A stretch of 64,000 nt of DNA from Valencia hispanica (taxonomy: Eukaryota > Chordata > Actinopteri > Cyprinodontiformes > Valenciidae), in assembly GCA_963556495.2 (NCBI GenBank), contig OY747700.1, positions 4,796,520 to 4,860,519 of the forward strand. Reading direction: 5' to 3'. The position numbers were made by a program, and so were the translations under genes. The notes beneath the pieces were generated by a model. The model saw only the letters and a program-made list of their open reading frames with translations. It was not told the DNA's origin and made no database searches. Shown in pieces: positions 37,567 to 49,332 of the stretch (the first letter of the stretch is position 1; the number at the start of each line of letters is the position of its first letter).

Positions 37567-37568
<2 letters not shown>

Positions 37569-37641
37569 TTAGTGGGCTTGCACTGAAATCCAGCTGTTGT
37601 TTGGGTGGTGGGGAGCCTCTCGACTTGCTGGGACTTTCTTA

Positions 37642-38110
37642 TCGGGCGCCGTTTGTAAAGTTCCACAGTCAAGAATTAACAGCAATAATTTGAATGATTT
37701 ATAAATGTCACAGTTTATTACTATATCTTTAATTACCAAGCTTAATATTTTTGTTTGAAGCTACATATTTAGCGAGGACGATGTTAGCTAAATATAATAC
37801 GTTTGTTATGATTTGTTTGCTTATTTTGCCTATGTTTTCTTTTAGTTATGTACAGCACTTTGGTCGGTTGTAATGCCGTGTTAAAAGCGCTTTATGAATA
37901 AATTGGTATAGTATGGTTTGGTAAATACTTAGCCTCAAACAAAAATTTGGTTTGGAGCTAAATATTTTGCTTGGTAACTAAATAACTAAATATTTACTTT
38001 GTAAACTAAATATAGGTTTGTGAACTAAATATTTAGCATGCTAACTGCATATTATTTAAAAAACTCATTTCTTTCATTTTTGACTGTGTAACTTTACAAA
38101 TGGCGCCTCA
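37642..38110. mobile_element. Foldback TIR element, copy 7, with LINE tail inside
   Basis: Ends TCGGGCGCCGTTTGTAAAG and CTTTACAAATGGCGCCTCA, with TA on both sides (37640-37641, 38111-38112), which supports a TA target duplication. A LINE 3' tail (37801-37918) interrupts the arm. There is no internal core. Confidence 0.8.
37801..37918 (+). repeat. L2-type LINE 3' tail fragment
   Basis: GTACAGCACTTTGGTCGGTT ... AAAGCGCTTTATGAATAAAT ending in GGTATAGTATGG; compare the tail at 10760-10815. Confidence 0.55.
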
Positions 38111-38112
38111 TA

Positions 38113-39290
38113 CTTTATCTCTAAGTCTAACTGACTCCAAAGGTATCTTCAAATTTGACGCAGTATTTTTAAAGCTAGAGAACCTTGTCACCAGCACAGA
38201 GCGTACAAGAAACCGTAATATAGTCATCTTTAGCTGACATAAACTAAAAATAATAATAATGTATTTACAGCTAGAAAAGGCTCTTCTCGCTCCTTCCTCC
38301 ATTGTTGTTGTGTTGCTGGCTGCTTGGTGTTTTTTTTACACGTGAGTTTTTCTCATGCTGAAAACAAGAGTTCTTGTATTTGGGGTGATTTGTTTTTTAC
38401 ATTTTGTAAATTGTAAATTGTGTATTTGTTGCCTGCCTGGGGACTACAGATGGAAATGAGCATTTCTGCTATAATCTGGCATATTTACAGTGCACTTGTA
38501 CAGTGCAGCTGTTCATTAATGTGCACTGTCCCTATCAAATAAATAGGCAAATACATAAAATAAGAGTTGTTGCATACGTAACGTCTCTCACCGAGACTCG
38601 AGGAGAAAGTAGCTAAATATATATTTCTACTGAGTAAAATGACAAATGTATTAACACACTGTGGTTTGGAGAAGTAATTTTATATTCATTACTGCTGTGG
38701 AAATACAAACATATTAGATAACTGAAAAAAAGTGATAATTTTAGAGTAACGTGTTACTAAATATTGCATTACCGGCATCATAGATCACTATTTAAAACTT
38801 AAGAAACACTCAGCACAATGGTAAACAAATCTGCATATTAAAAAAATGCATTTTAGGAATTTAATTGTGCCAAGCAGTGATTAAAACAAGCTATTATTTC
38901 CTAATGTGGTATTATTCTCCCAAACAATAGATTGTGTTTTTGGTTCTGTGGCAGATGATGTCACTGCAACCAAAGATGAGTTATATTAAAGTTTGTTTCA
39001 CATAGTTTTACCATGGTTTCCAGTCAATTTTTGAGAGCGGTGTATTAAAAGAAACAACAAGCAGCACATTTGAAATAATAGCAGAGGTGGCAGACTGCTG
39101 CAGGGTTTTAAAACGTAGTTAGTGCTGCAGAGATTTGTGGGTGGATGAGTCACACTGGAGAGTCAGATCCAGACAAACACACACAGGAAAACATGGGAGT
39201 GCGCTGCAAACCGCAGTTAGTAACAAAGTTTTCTTCTGCTTCGTTTTGGGTCGACATCAGGTTGACTCACCTACAGCCAGGCTGCACAAC
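38113..39290. other. No recognisable gene
   Basis: AGAGTAACGTGTTACTAAAT at about 38743 resembles hAT-type subterminal sequence, but no ends were found. Confidence 0.35.
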
Positions 39291-39294
39291 CAAC

Positions 39295-39628
39295 CAAGCT
39301 GCAGGTAGCAGGAGACTCTCTCACCCCCTTCTCGTTACTCCTGGGCAGGGTGGGTAGCTCTTCATCTCAAGCGTGGGTCCTCTACCAGAGGCCTGGGAGC
39401 TTCAGGGTTATTCACAGGATCTTAGCGGTTCCTCTGACTCTTTTGGACTGAGTTGTCTTGTCTCCGTGTATCTGTTGGAAACCCTTCTCTAAAGTGGGGG
39501 CCACAGCCCCGAGTGCTTCACCTGCCAGGTTCTTTCTAGCTCTGGCGGCCTGGAAACTCATTTCCGCCGCTTGTATCTGTGATCTCTTTCTTTCGGTCAC
39601 TGCCCAGAGCTCTGGACCATAGATAAGG
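39295..39628 (-). mobile_element. Rex3-like (RTE clade) LINE, C-terminal part
   Basis: The minus strand reads LIYGPELWAVTERKRSQIQA then AEMSF. This is the hallmark YGxELWxxTERxRxRIQAAEMSF block near the C-terminus of Rex3-type ORFs. It continues into a Rex3-like 3' region (TCTACCAGAGGCCTGGGAGC at about 39379). The upstream ORF part is at 41215-41400, so the element was split by the LINE at 39630-41211. Confidence 0.65.
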
Positions 39629-39629
39629 T

Positions 39630-41211
39630 TGGTTTAAGAGCCTAAATGCTAAAAAAGCTCCCGGCCCAGACGGTGTGTCTCCTGCCACTCTCAGACACTG
39701 TGCAAATGAGCTGGCCCCAGTGTTCTCTGGCATTTTCAACTCCTTACTGCAGACATTTAATGTGCCTGCCTGCTTCAAGACCTCCACCATAGTCCCTGTC
39801 CCCAAGAAGCCAAGGGTCACTGGACTTAATGACAACAGACCTGTGGCTCTGACATCTGTGGTCATGAAGTCATTTGAGCGCCTGGTTCTGTCCTGTCTCA
39901 AGACCCTCACTGCCCCCATCCTGGACCCTCTGCAGTTTGCCTACAGAGCCAACAGGTCTGTAGATGATGCCATCAACATGGCTCTTCACTTCATCCTGCA
40001 GCATCTGGACTTCCCGGGAACCTGCGCCAGGATTCTGTTTGTGGACTTCAGCTCTGCCTTCAACACCATCCTCCCAGACCTTCTCCGAGGCAAGCTATCC
40101 CAGATAAACGTGCCTGATCCCATCTGCAGGTGGATCACTGACTTCCTGACGGACTGGAAGCAGCATGTGAGGCTGGGGAAGAAAGTCTCGGACTCTCGGA
40201 CCATCAGCACCGGCTCCCCTCAGGGCTGTGTTCTTTCTCCTCTGCTCTTCTCCCTGTACACCAACTGCTGCACCTCCAACCACCAGTCTGTCAAACTACT
40301 TAAGTTTGCAGATGACACCACCGTTATTGGACTCATCTCGGACGGGGATGAGTCTGCCTACAGGATGGAGGCTGAACGTCTGGTGTCCTAGTGCAGCCGC
40401 AACAACCTGGTGCTGAACGCCCAGAGGACAGTGGAGATTATTGTGGACTTTAGGAAGCAGACAGCCCCACTCCCCCCCATCGTCCTGACTGACACCCCCA
40501 TCACCACTGTGGACTCATTCCGCTTCCTGGGCACCACCATCACCCAGGACCTCAAGTGGGAGCCCACCATCACCTCCGTCATAAAGAAGCCCCAGCACAG
40601 GATGTACTTCCTGAGGCAGCTGAAGAAATTCAACCTGCCAACACGGATGATGATGCAGTTCTACACTGCAATCATGGAGTCTTCCTCACCACCTCCATCA
40701 CCGTGTGGTATGCTGGCGCCACCATCAGGGACAAACAGAGACTGTAGCGTGTTGTGCGCTCTGCTGAGAAGGTGATTGGCTGCAGACTCCCATCTCTGCA
40801 GGACCTGTACACCTCCAGGACACTTGGGCGTGCAGGTCGGATCACAGCCGACCCTTCTCACCTTTGACCTGCTCCCCTCAGGCAGGAGGCTCCGGTCCAT
40901 TCGGACCATAACCTCTCGCCGTAAGAACAGTTTCTTCCCCTCTGCTGTTGGACTCATGAACAATAACCCTAAGACTGTTCCCACCACCCGCTCACTTACA
41001 TGACCCATATTGTGGTTTTTTGAACCTGTCCGATTTGCACCGATCGTTACCTGCACTCATGTATATATCAATCTGTTTAGCATATTATATTTTTATTTAA
41101 GTGTTTGTCTGTTTGTTCTTGTATGTTTGCACAAAGTACCGGAGCAATTTCCTAATGTTGTAAACCTACCCAACATTTGGCAATAAAACCCTTTCTGATT
41201 CTGATTCTGAA
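39630..41211 (+). mobile_element. Non-LTR retrotransposon (CR1/Rex1-like), 5'-truncated, near-intact RT
   Basis: RT frame 39675-40388: APGPDGVSPATLRHC, then NDNRPVALTSVVMKSFERLV, FAYRANRSVDDAINMALHF, LFVDFSSAFNTI, TGSPQGCVLSPLLFSLYT and the catalytic FADD at 40305-40316. A TAG at 40389-40391 interrupts the frame where related elements have Trp. The same frame continues at 40392 (CSRNNLVLNAQRTVEIIVDF). A frameshift near 40675 precedes the C-terminal LQDLYTSRTLGRAG segment. The 3' end has an AATAAA signal and a (TTCTGA)n-type tail at about 41195-41211, typical of the CR1 superclade. The endonuclease is absent. Confidence 0.85.
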
Positions 41212-41214
41212 TGT

Positions 41215-41400
41215 AGATCGACGGGTAAATTGAGACCCTCGCCTATTGGCTCAGTTCTCTCTTTACCACGACAGACAGGTACAGCGCCTGCATCACTGCA
41301 AACCCAGCACCAATCCATCTATCAATCTCCTCCCCTAGAAACGTAAAATCCTCCACTTGAGGCAGGACCTCGTCCCCGGCTATCTCTGTAGTTATGCTGC
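41215..41400 (-). mobile_element. Rex3-like LINE, upstream part (split from 39295-39628)
   Basis: The minus strand gives RLIDRWIGAGFAVMQALYLS and VVVKRELSQ, the Rex3 segment immediately N-terminal to the YGPELW block at 39628. The two parts read continuously once the intervening LINE is ignored. Confidence 0.65.
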
Positions 41401-41470
41401 TGCTATAGGCTTAGAATGCTGGACGGCAGACTGACCACTATTATTCACTCTTCTACTTTTCTCCTCTACA
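41400..41470 (-). repeat. L2-type LINE 3' UTR scrap
   Basis: GTTATGCTGCTGCTATAGGC and TAGAATGCTGG match the phrase at about 6100-6130 in reverse (CCAGCAGTCTAAGCCTATAG). Confidence 0.45.
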
Positions 41471-41473
41471 ATA

Positions 41474-41953
41474 TGGAGGACCGTCCCTGCCAAAATCATC
41501 AATAAATAAATAAATATGGAAATAAATTAATAAATGGGTAAATTCAATTCAATTAAAAATAATTAAATGTGGGAATAAAAAAAAAGAGTTATTCATTTCC
41601 ACATATATTTATTTCCACATTTATTTAATTATTGATTACCATATTTATTTATCTCCCAATTTATTTAGTTTTATTTCCACATTTATTTATTTATTTCAAT
41701 ATTTATTTATTTATTCCTATATTTATTTACAAATGTATTTCCCTATTTATTTAATTATTTATTTCAACATTTATTTAGTTATTGATTTCCACATTTATTT
41801 ATCTATCTCCACATTTATTTAGTTATTTCCACATTTATTTATTTATTCCTATATTTATTATTGATTTCCACATTTATTTAATTATTGATTTCCACATTAA
41901 TTTATCTCCACATTTATGTAGTTATTTATTTACACATTTATTCATTTCCACAT

Positions 41954-42008
<55 letters not shown>

Positions 42009-42276
42009 TTCCTATATTTATTTACAAATGTATTTCTCCATTTATTTAATTATTTATTTCCACATTTATTTAATATTTGATTTCCACATGTATTTATCTC
42101 CACATTTATTTAGTTATTTATTTACACATTTATTCATTTCCACATTTATTTATTTATTCCTATATTTATTTACAAATGCATTTCCCCATTTATTTAAGTA
42201 TTTATTTCCACATTTATTTAATATTTGATTTCCACAGTTATTTATCTCCACATTTATTTAGTTATGTATTATACAT

Positions 42277-42311
<35 letters not shown>

Positions 42312-42340
42312 TTGTCAATTTAGGCAGCTACGGTCCTCCA
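41474..42340. mobile_element. TIR element filled with ATTT repeats
   Basis: TGGAGGACCGTCCCTGCC at 41474 and GGCAGCTACGGTCCTCCA ending 42340 are inverted repeats flanked by TA (41472-41473, 42341-42342). The interior is almost entirely degenerate ATTTATTT with recurrent TTTCCACATTTATTTA. There is no ORF with protein-like composition. Confidence 0.8.
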
Positions 42341-42394
42341 TAGAGGGTCAAGTACTCGACACAATTTGCTGGGATTCCTTAGACAGATAACATT

Positions 42395-42510
42395 TAAACT
42401 GATTGGAATGTATGAATGATTGAATTTAAATGACTTTTCCTGTAAAGTGCCTTGAGATGACCAGATCTGTTATTGAACCGGTGCAATATAAATAAACTGA
42501 ATTGAATTTG
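42395..42510 (+). repeat. L2-type LINE 3' tail fragment
   Basis: AACTGATTGGAATGTATG ... GTGCCTTGAGATGACCAGAT ... AATAAACTGAATTGAATT; relative of 15470-15580 and of 3640-3760 in reverse. Confidence 0.6.
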
Positions 42511-42529
42511 AAACCCCCTGAAGCCACCA

Positions 42530-42640
42530 AAACGGACCATGAAGGTTGTGAACAGAATCGGCGACAAAGGGCAACCTCAGTGGAGTCCAACTCTCACTGG
42601 AAACAGGTCCGACGTATTCCCGTCAATGCTAACCAAGCTG
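42530..42640. repeat. Possible dispersed-element fragment
   Basis: GTGAACAGAATCGGCGACAA and GGGCAACCTCAGTGGAGTCC resemble, from memory, a phrase common in fish genomes. Its family could not be named. Confidence 0.3.
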
Positions 42641-42847
42641 TTACACCATTCATACACCAACCTAATGGCTCCTGAAGCCATAAAGAAATATATATATTCC
42701 TGTCCTTTCTGTTATCTGTGTTAATTAGCCTCCCTCCCTCAGTCTCTCTGCTCTCGCTCTCCCACAGCTGTTCTATGTTCCCTCTGATTCAGCTCACCCG
42801 ATCGTTCCCTCCTCGCATCAGTGTTTAACCTCCATGTTTTACTCTGT

Positions 42848-43040
42848 TACCTTCGCCAAGGAGGTTATGGTTTCGTCAGGGTTTGTCGGTTTGTTAGTTA
42901 GCAACTTAACTCAAAATGCTGTAGGTGGATTTTGATTTTCCTTTTCAGGAAAGGTCAGCAATGGGACCAGGAACAAGTGATTTAAATTCAGGGGTGATTT
43001 GGGTCCAAACACCCCAACCATGAGACTCAGGTGTTGCACT
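42848..43040 (+). repeat. Dispersed repeat (CCAAGGAGGTTATG family), copy 1
   Basis: TTCGCCAAGGAGGTTATGGT ... TTTGTTAGTTAGCAACTTAA is a common fish interspersed sequence. A reverse relative ends at 62500 (CTCCTTGGTGGAGG). Confidence 0.45.
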
Positions 43041-43970
43041 TATGTAATTTCTTTGGATTAAAACCATTTTCAAAAGAATTTATTAAAGCTATTATCGGAC
43101 TAAATGAGAACAAGGAAGAAAATAACGATTCAAACATTTAAATACTTTTTTAAAACCTAATAAAACAATAAAAATGTTTTAAAATCCCGTCTGCGTCCGC
43201 CTGGTCTGAGGGAGGAGGTGAGATTGTTAATGCTGCCAAGTTTAAAAAGACAAATGAAGTTCAGAACCACGTAGCATATCCTCACGGTCACGTCTCGGTT
43301 CTGTTCGACCCGCCAGCCTCTCGTCTGGAGATTGGAGCTCTGAAGGCTGGGAGAGCTGTAATCTGGACCACCTGGGTAAAAGATCGAACACATCATCATT
43401 CAGAGAGAGAAAAGGATGCTGGATGCTGTTAGAAGCAGACTGAGGGGAAAGGTCAGGAGTTTCCTTGTTGCAGGAGAGTCTCCTGCTGCTCCTCGCTGCA
43501 GTCGTCTCTTCTCTTACCTTTAAGCGCTCCCACCTTTCTCTCTTTTAAAGTTTGGAATGAATTGGCTGTGAGCCATCAGGAGGATAATTTCTGACAAATT
43601 GGAGCCTGTTTGCAAAGTTGTGTGTTTTAAAAGGACCGAAGAAGGCAGAGGACGAGAATAGTGAAGCACTCAAGGCAGAGAAAGCCTCCCTTCTCTTCAG
43701 AGGTGTCTGTGTTGCAGCCGATACTGGATGTTTTAGGCAGCCGACTGTTATCAGAGCGGCAGCAGTCACCGCCCGGGTTTCAGCCTGCAGCTTTGGACCC
43801 TGCAGAGGTTCGACGTACAGTAGTGTGTTTCTTTGTTGTTCACTGATGCTCTAAAGCAGGCCGCACCCTAAATGTTGGGGCAAAGTCATCCTGGAAGTAA
43901 ACTGCATCGTTTCAGGTGATGTAGATCAAGTCTGATTGTTAACGGACATCTGATTCTTGTTGCAGCCGCG
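43041..43970. other. No recognisable gene
   Basis: Overlapping short ORFs on both strands near 43550-43850 show no family resemblance. Confidence 0.4.
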
Positions 43971-43974
43971 CGCT

Positions 43975-44045
43975 CTTGCAGTTGGTAGCACTGTCGCCTT
44001 GCAGCAAGGAGGTCCTGGGTTCGAATCCCAGCCTGGGGTCTTTCT
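43975..44045 (+). repeat. tRNA-derived SINE-like repeat, copy 2 (good B-box)
   Basis: GTTGGTAGCACTGTCGCC resembles an A-box region, and GGGTTCGAATCCC contains a consensus pol III B-box. There is no cloverleaf with a proper acceptor stem, so it is a tRNA-like repeat and not a tRNA gene. Confidence 0.65.
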
Positions 44046-44331
44046 GCTTTCTAATTTTTCATCAAATTTTTTAGGCTAATGGTACCATGCAAATTAGCAT
44101 TGGTATGGTAGTTAGCATTACTTATAACTACTTGCTTTTTTAGCTATTTAAGGTTCGAAGCCCAGTCCGTTACTCTTGCTGAACCTACGTCGGCACTAGA
44201 ACCTGTGATTAGGGTCCGACTGATACGCACCATGTGTCAGGCCCCTTTTTAAATTTCTTGAAATGTTCTTGTTTTTACTAACATGCACTAAAAGACCAAA
44301 GTAAAGACCACACATAAATACAACACTATTA

Positions 44332-45029
44332 TGGTGCGTTTGAAGCGTCAAGGGTGTCAGGTTTACATGTAAGGTCAATGCAGAAGCGCGCTGACTCGCG
44401 TCAGAGTTTCTGCGTCGCGAAAACGCATTTCTGCCACATTCGCGCGTCAAATTCAAGCGAATGAAGCGTTTGACATGCGTCAGAAAATTTGTGCGTGACG
44501 CACGTTTTTGCGTCTTCCGCTGAACTTGAAAAATCAGTCAATTTGCGCCGCTTCAACCAATCAGGAGACTGTTGACGCGGCGTCACGTGATGCTGTGACC
44601 CGGTTCACAGGGTCAGGTCAGGCAAAATTCATTCATTCAACATGAAGGAAATACTGATAACGGCCGTGGCTGATCACCCCGAGCTACACGACACCAGCTG
44701 CTTTCTCTACAGAGACGGGAATAAAAAGGAGCTCGCTTGGAGGAATATAGGTGAGGAGATACGGCAACCTGGGAAGTTCATTTCACCTTTGAAAGTTTTC
44801 ATGTTACTGACCCTGTGAACCTGCGCAGGATACTCTCCACAGTAAATAGAGAATGGAGACTCTCTCTACCAACGCTACATCGACAGCTGCCATCTTGCAA
44901 AAACACCGTCTGGCACTAGCTCCTCCAACAAATTGTGTATTTCTGGCTTGACCTGCGTCGAACTGCGAATGTTCAAGCGTCAAACTTTGGCGTGCGGCGC
45001 GTTTTTGACACTTTGGTGTGAATGCGCCG
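44332..45029 (+). mobile_element. PIF/Harbinger-like non-autonomous element
   Basis: Ends TGGTGCGTT and AATGCGCCG are imperfect inverted repeats flanked by TTA (44329-44331, 45030-45032), the 3-bp target duplication typical of Harbinger elements. Subterminal GCGTCAA words are repeated on both sides. It carries a MADF-type ORF remnant but no DDE nuclease. Confidence 0.7.
44642..44818 (+). pseudogene. MADF (Myb/SANT-like) domain remnant, 58 aa
   Basis: MKEILITAVADHPELHDTSC then FLYRDGNKKELAWRNIGEEI has the MADF pattern (hydrophobic helix, HPxLxD, aromatic-x-D, KK-x-x-AW-x-x-I). PIF/Harbinger elements commonly encode such a DNA-binding protein beside their transposase. After residue 40 the frame leaves the family and stops at 44816-44818, so only the first part of the domain survives. 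It could be a bare exon, since GTGAGG at 44751 could act as a splice donor. Confidence 0.6.
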
Positions 45030-45032
45030 TTA

Positions 45033-45690
45033 GACACTCATTTATACAGTATATCAGCAAAAAAAAATACGTTTTGGGGATGAGTTGCTCTTTAAAAGTC
45101 TTTTTTTAGTTGAAACTTTATTACTAGAATAGCAATGACTTTGAAACAGCTGTTATCATTTTATTAAGGGTTTTTATTTTTAGCAACTTGACCTTTCTTT
45201 TGATTTGATGGCACATAGTAAAGTTGGTCTCCTAAACTTGATTGTGTTAATGTTTAAAGGCTGAACAACCAGGACAAAATAAAACCTAGCTGTGGGGTGG
45301 TTGAGGAGCATCTTAGCTGTGCCTAGGTCTGTGCTTTTCTGGATTGATGTTTTAAAAGTTGTTCTTTGTATCTGGAGTCCCTCTACCAGTTTGGTGGTCA
45401 CTGTCCAATATAAATGTGTCCTGGCTTCACAATCTTCAAAAGTCCCCTTCCATTTGCATATTGTATGGTTGTATATTGTTGTAAACAGACCTCATAAACC
45501 TAATAAATCTCCACAAACCACCAGACTGTCAATTGATCTTATAAATCCATGAATTGTCATATGTGTAATGTATGTATATTCTGAAAGCTGAAGTCAGATT
45601 TGTCTTCTAGGGGGGGCAGCTTTTGTGTTCCCCAGATGCAGGGATAATTGTGTCACTGTAAAACTCGAAACTGATAATGGTGTCATAAAC
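45033..45690. other. No recognisable gene or repeat
   Basis: Only chance ORFs. Confidence 0.4.
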
Positions 45691-45691
45691 C

Positions 45692-45770
45692 ACAAATACA
45701 CGTGTGTGTGTGTGTATGTGTGTGTAAGTGCGTGTGTGTGTGTGTGTGTATGTGTGTGTGTGTGTGTGTA
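45692..45770. repeat. (GT)n microsatellite, short
   Basis: GT dinucleotide run with occasional TA and GC interruptions, directly left of the 45773-46038 element. Confidence 0.95.
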
Positions 45771-45772
45771 TA

Positions 45773-46038
45773 GCTATACTTGTGAGGACCAACCTTTGAC
45801 AGCCCACCACCCTTGTGTGGACATTTGTAGTTGTGAGGACATTTTGCCTGGTCCCCACAATGTTTAACTAGCTATTAAACTCTACTAGTTAGGTTTAGAG
45901 GTATGGTGTGAATTAGGTTTAGGTTAAGGTTAGGGTTAGGGTTAGGCATGTATCAGTAATGGTTAGGTTTAGGGAAAGTGTCTGGGTTAGGCATAGTAAA
46001 ATCAATGGAAGTCAATACAATGTCAACACAAGTATAGC
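45773..46038. mobile_element. Short MITE with GCTATACTTGTG termini
   Basis: GCTATACTTGTG (45773-45784) and CACAAGTATAGC (46027-46038) are perfect 12-bp inverted repeats. The interior holds GGTTAGGGTTAGGGTTAGG (about 45926-45945), a short telomere-like run. It is flanked on both sides by GT microsatellites. Confidence 0.75.
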
Positions 46039-46039
46039 A

Positions 46040-46055
46040 AGACGTGCGTGCGTGC

Positions 46056-46147
<92 letters not shown>

Positions 46148-46162
46148 GTGTGTGTGTGTGTG

Positions 46163-46205
<43 letters not shown>

Positions 46206-46242
46206 GTGTGTGTGTGTGTGTAGGTGTGTGTGTGTGTGTGTG

Positions 46243-46313
<71 letters not shown>

Positions 46314-46328
46314 GTGTGTGTGTGTGTG

Positions 46329-46369
<41 letters not shown>

Positions 46370-46398
46370 GTGTGTGTGTGTGTGTAGGTGTGTGTGTG

Positions 46399-46453
<55 letters not shown>

Positions 46454-46490
46454 GTGTGTGTGTGTGTGTAGGTGTGTGTGTGTGTGTGTG

Positions 46491-46572
<82 letters not shown>

Positions 46573-46586
46573 TGTGTGTGTGTAGG

Positions 46587-46677
<91 letters not shown>

Positions 46678-46678
46678 G

Positions 46679-46761
<83 letters not shown>

Positions 46762-46776
46762 GTGTGTGTGTGTGTG

Positions 46777-46811
<35 letters not shown>

Positions 46812-46852
46812 GTGTGTGTGTGTGTGTAGGTGTGTGTGTGTGTGTGTGTGTG
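46040..46852. repeat. ~0.8-kb (GT)n array with GTAGGTGT variants
   Basis: A nearly uninterrupted GT array, punctuated by recurrent TAGG insertions. The long Cys-Val and His-Thr 'ORFs' across it are translation artefacts. Confidence 0.97.
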
Positions 46853-46854
46853 CT

Positions 46855-47470
46855 CTCCTGGGACCCTGGCCTGCCCTTACTGATGAATGACCGCTTTCTC
46901 TCTGATCGATCATCCCACAGGGACCCATCCTCCACCTGATCTCCACCCCTCACATTACCATGGCAACACGCTGCTCTCTGATTGACGACTCCAAACAGAG
47001 TCTCCTCCAGGCATCCCGTCCTCCCCGTCCTATCCTTCCTTTTATTTACTACTCCCTCCTTCCAGCCCCTCCTTCGCTTAGTTTCATTGATCCTTAATGG
47101 TTTTTCTTCCTTTCACTGTTTCTGCATCTTTATTATTCCTCTTCAGCAGCATTTTTGTATTGTATTTAAGTTTTACTGCAACTGGCCAGTTACTCTAAAG
47201 TGGACCATATAATGTTTAACAGTGCTGAACTGGTGTCAATCGTGTTTTATCTCTCAACAGAGATCAATACTGAAGAGCTGCAGCCCAAAGTTAATCAAAT
47301 CAAACACCCTACCAACGATTTCTGGAGCGTTTCCTACGACTTCCTTAAGGCAGCCTCATAAGAATCTAGCATTCATAGCCTGTTAGTAAGTTTGTAGACA
47401 GGTCTTTTCTACGCAACTGCCATGAAAATCCTCTTTGTAGGGCTTCCGTATTAATGCCATCGGAACAACC
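46855..47470. other. No recognisable gene
   Basis: A TCCCACAG acceptor-like site at 46919 is not followed by an open frame of note. Confidence 0.35.
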
Positions 47471-47479
47471 GAAGAACAA

Positions 47480-48545
<1,066 letters not shown>

Positions 48546-48550
48546 CTGAT

Positions 48551-48840
48551 ATTTAAAGGGGACATATTATGCCTTTTTTTAAACCAGTAATAATGAGTTT
48601 ATGATTCTGTAAAAACATGTTAATGAAGCTCATTGGACAAAATCACTCTCCAATAAAGTGATCTCACCAGCTCAATTCTCTGCATCAAAATAAGGCACTT
48701 TTTCCAAACAGCTTGTAGAAGCTTTCTGACGACAAATGGTTTTACTCATGTTTGGAGTGTTTATAGAGGCAGCAGAGGCCCAAATGTCAACACAAAATGA
48801 TTTAAAAAAGTGAAATTTACTTAATATGTCCCCTTTAAAT
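48551..48840. mobile_element. MITE, complete copy (AAGGGGACATATTA family)
   Basis: TTTAAAGGGGACATATTA (48552) and TAATATGTCCCCTTTAAA (ending 48839) are inverted termini. The internal sequence is homologous to 15986-16116 in reverse. Non-coding. Confidence 0.85.
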
Positions 48841-49324
48841 TTGTGTGACAAACATGCAAAAAAAAAAGTTTTATACCACTGTAGATCTGCTTCTGTTTTT
48901 TGTGGATTTGTTTGAGAGATTTGCTTCAGAACAGTTGGTGGATGATGACTGACCATGAAGTTTAGTTTAGAGTTTAGGTGCCGTAATCTCCTCATCTGGG
49001 TGTGATTTTATGTAATCTACAAAGATAAGCAGACAGTACATTAGGCGAGGCAAGTTTTATGGCATGGCACGATTTATATTTAACTCAAAAAACGTATGAA
49101 GAAAATTAAACAAGCAATGGTAAACAACAAACTGTTGGATAAATTCACTAAGTCTCTGCTAAATGTGTGCAAACCAAGTGCACACAAAGAAAGATCTGCT
49201 ACTAAAAAACCTCTTCTGGACAGGTATATTATGAAGCATTTATGGGGAAAACTGCGCCATTAATTATGTACATTTCTGCCATAGTCAAATGTGTTGCATT
49301 CTCACTGAGCCTCTCTGTTTTTAG
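48841..49324. other. No gene; short LINE-tail scrap near 49045
   Basis: GGCGAGGCAAGTTTTATGGC at about 49045 resembles L2-type LINE tails. Nothing else was recognised. Confidence 0.4.
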
Positions 49325-49332
49325 TTTGTATT

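Noticed and set aside
41782..42343. Tyr/Ile/Phe-rich ORFs resembling membrane proteins
   Set aside because: They are translations of the ATTT-type simple repeat within the 41474-42340 element.
43545..43854. Overlapping ORFs on both strands near a GC-rich patch
   Set aside because: No recognisable domain, and the mutually overlapping frames give no preferred one.
43975..44045. Possible tRNA gene
   Set aside because: Has a good B-box but no complete cloverleaf or acceptor stem, and two related copies lie in the window; better explained as a SINE-like repeat.
45926..45945. Interstitial telomere from chromosome fusion
   Set aside because: Only about three TTAGGG units, located inside a small MITE, so not evidence of a fusion.
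46012..46953. Long His-Thr and Cys-Val reading frames up to 313 codons
   Set aside because: Pure translation of a GT/CA microsatellite in several frames; no start context or non-repetitive domain.
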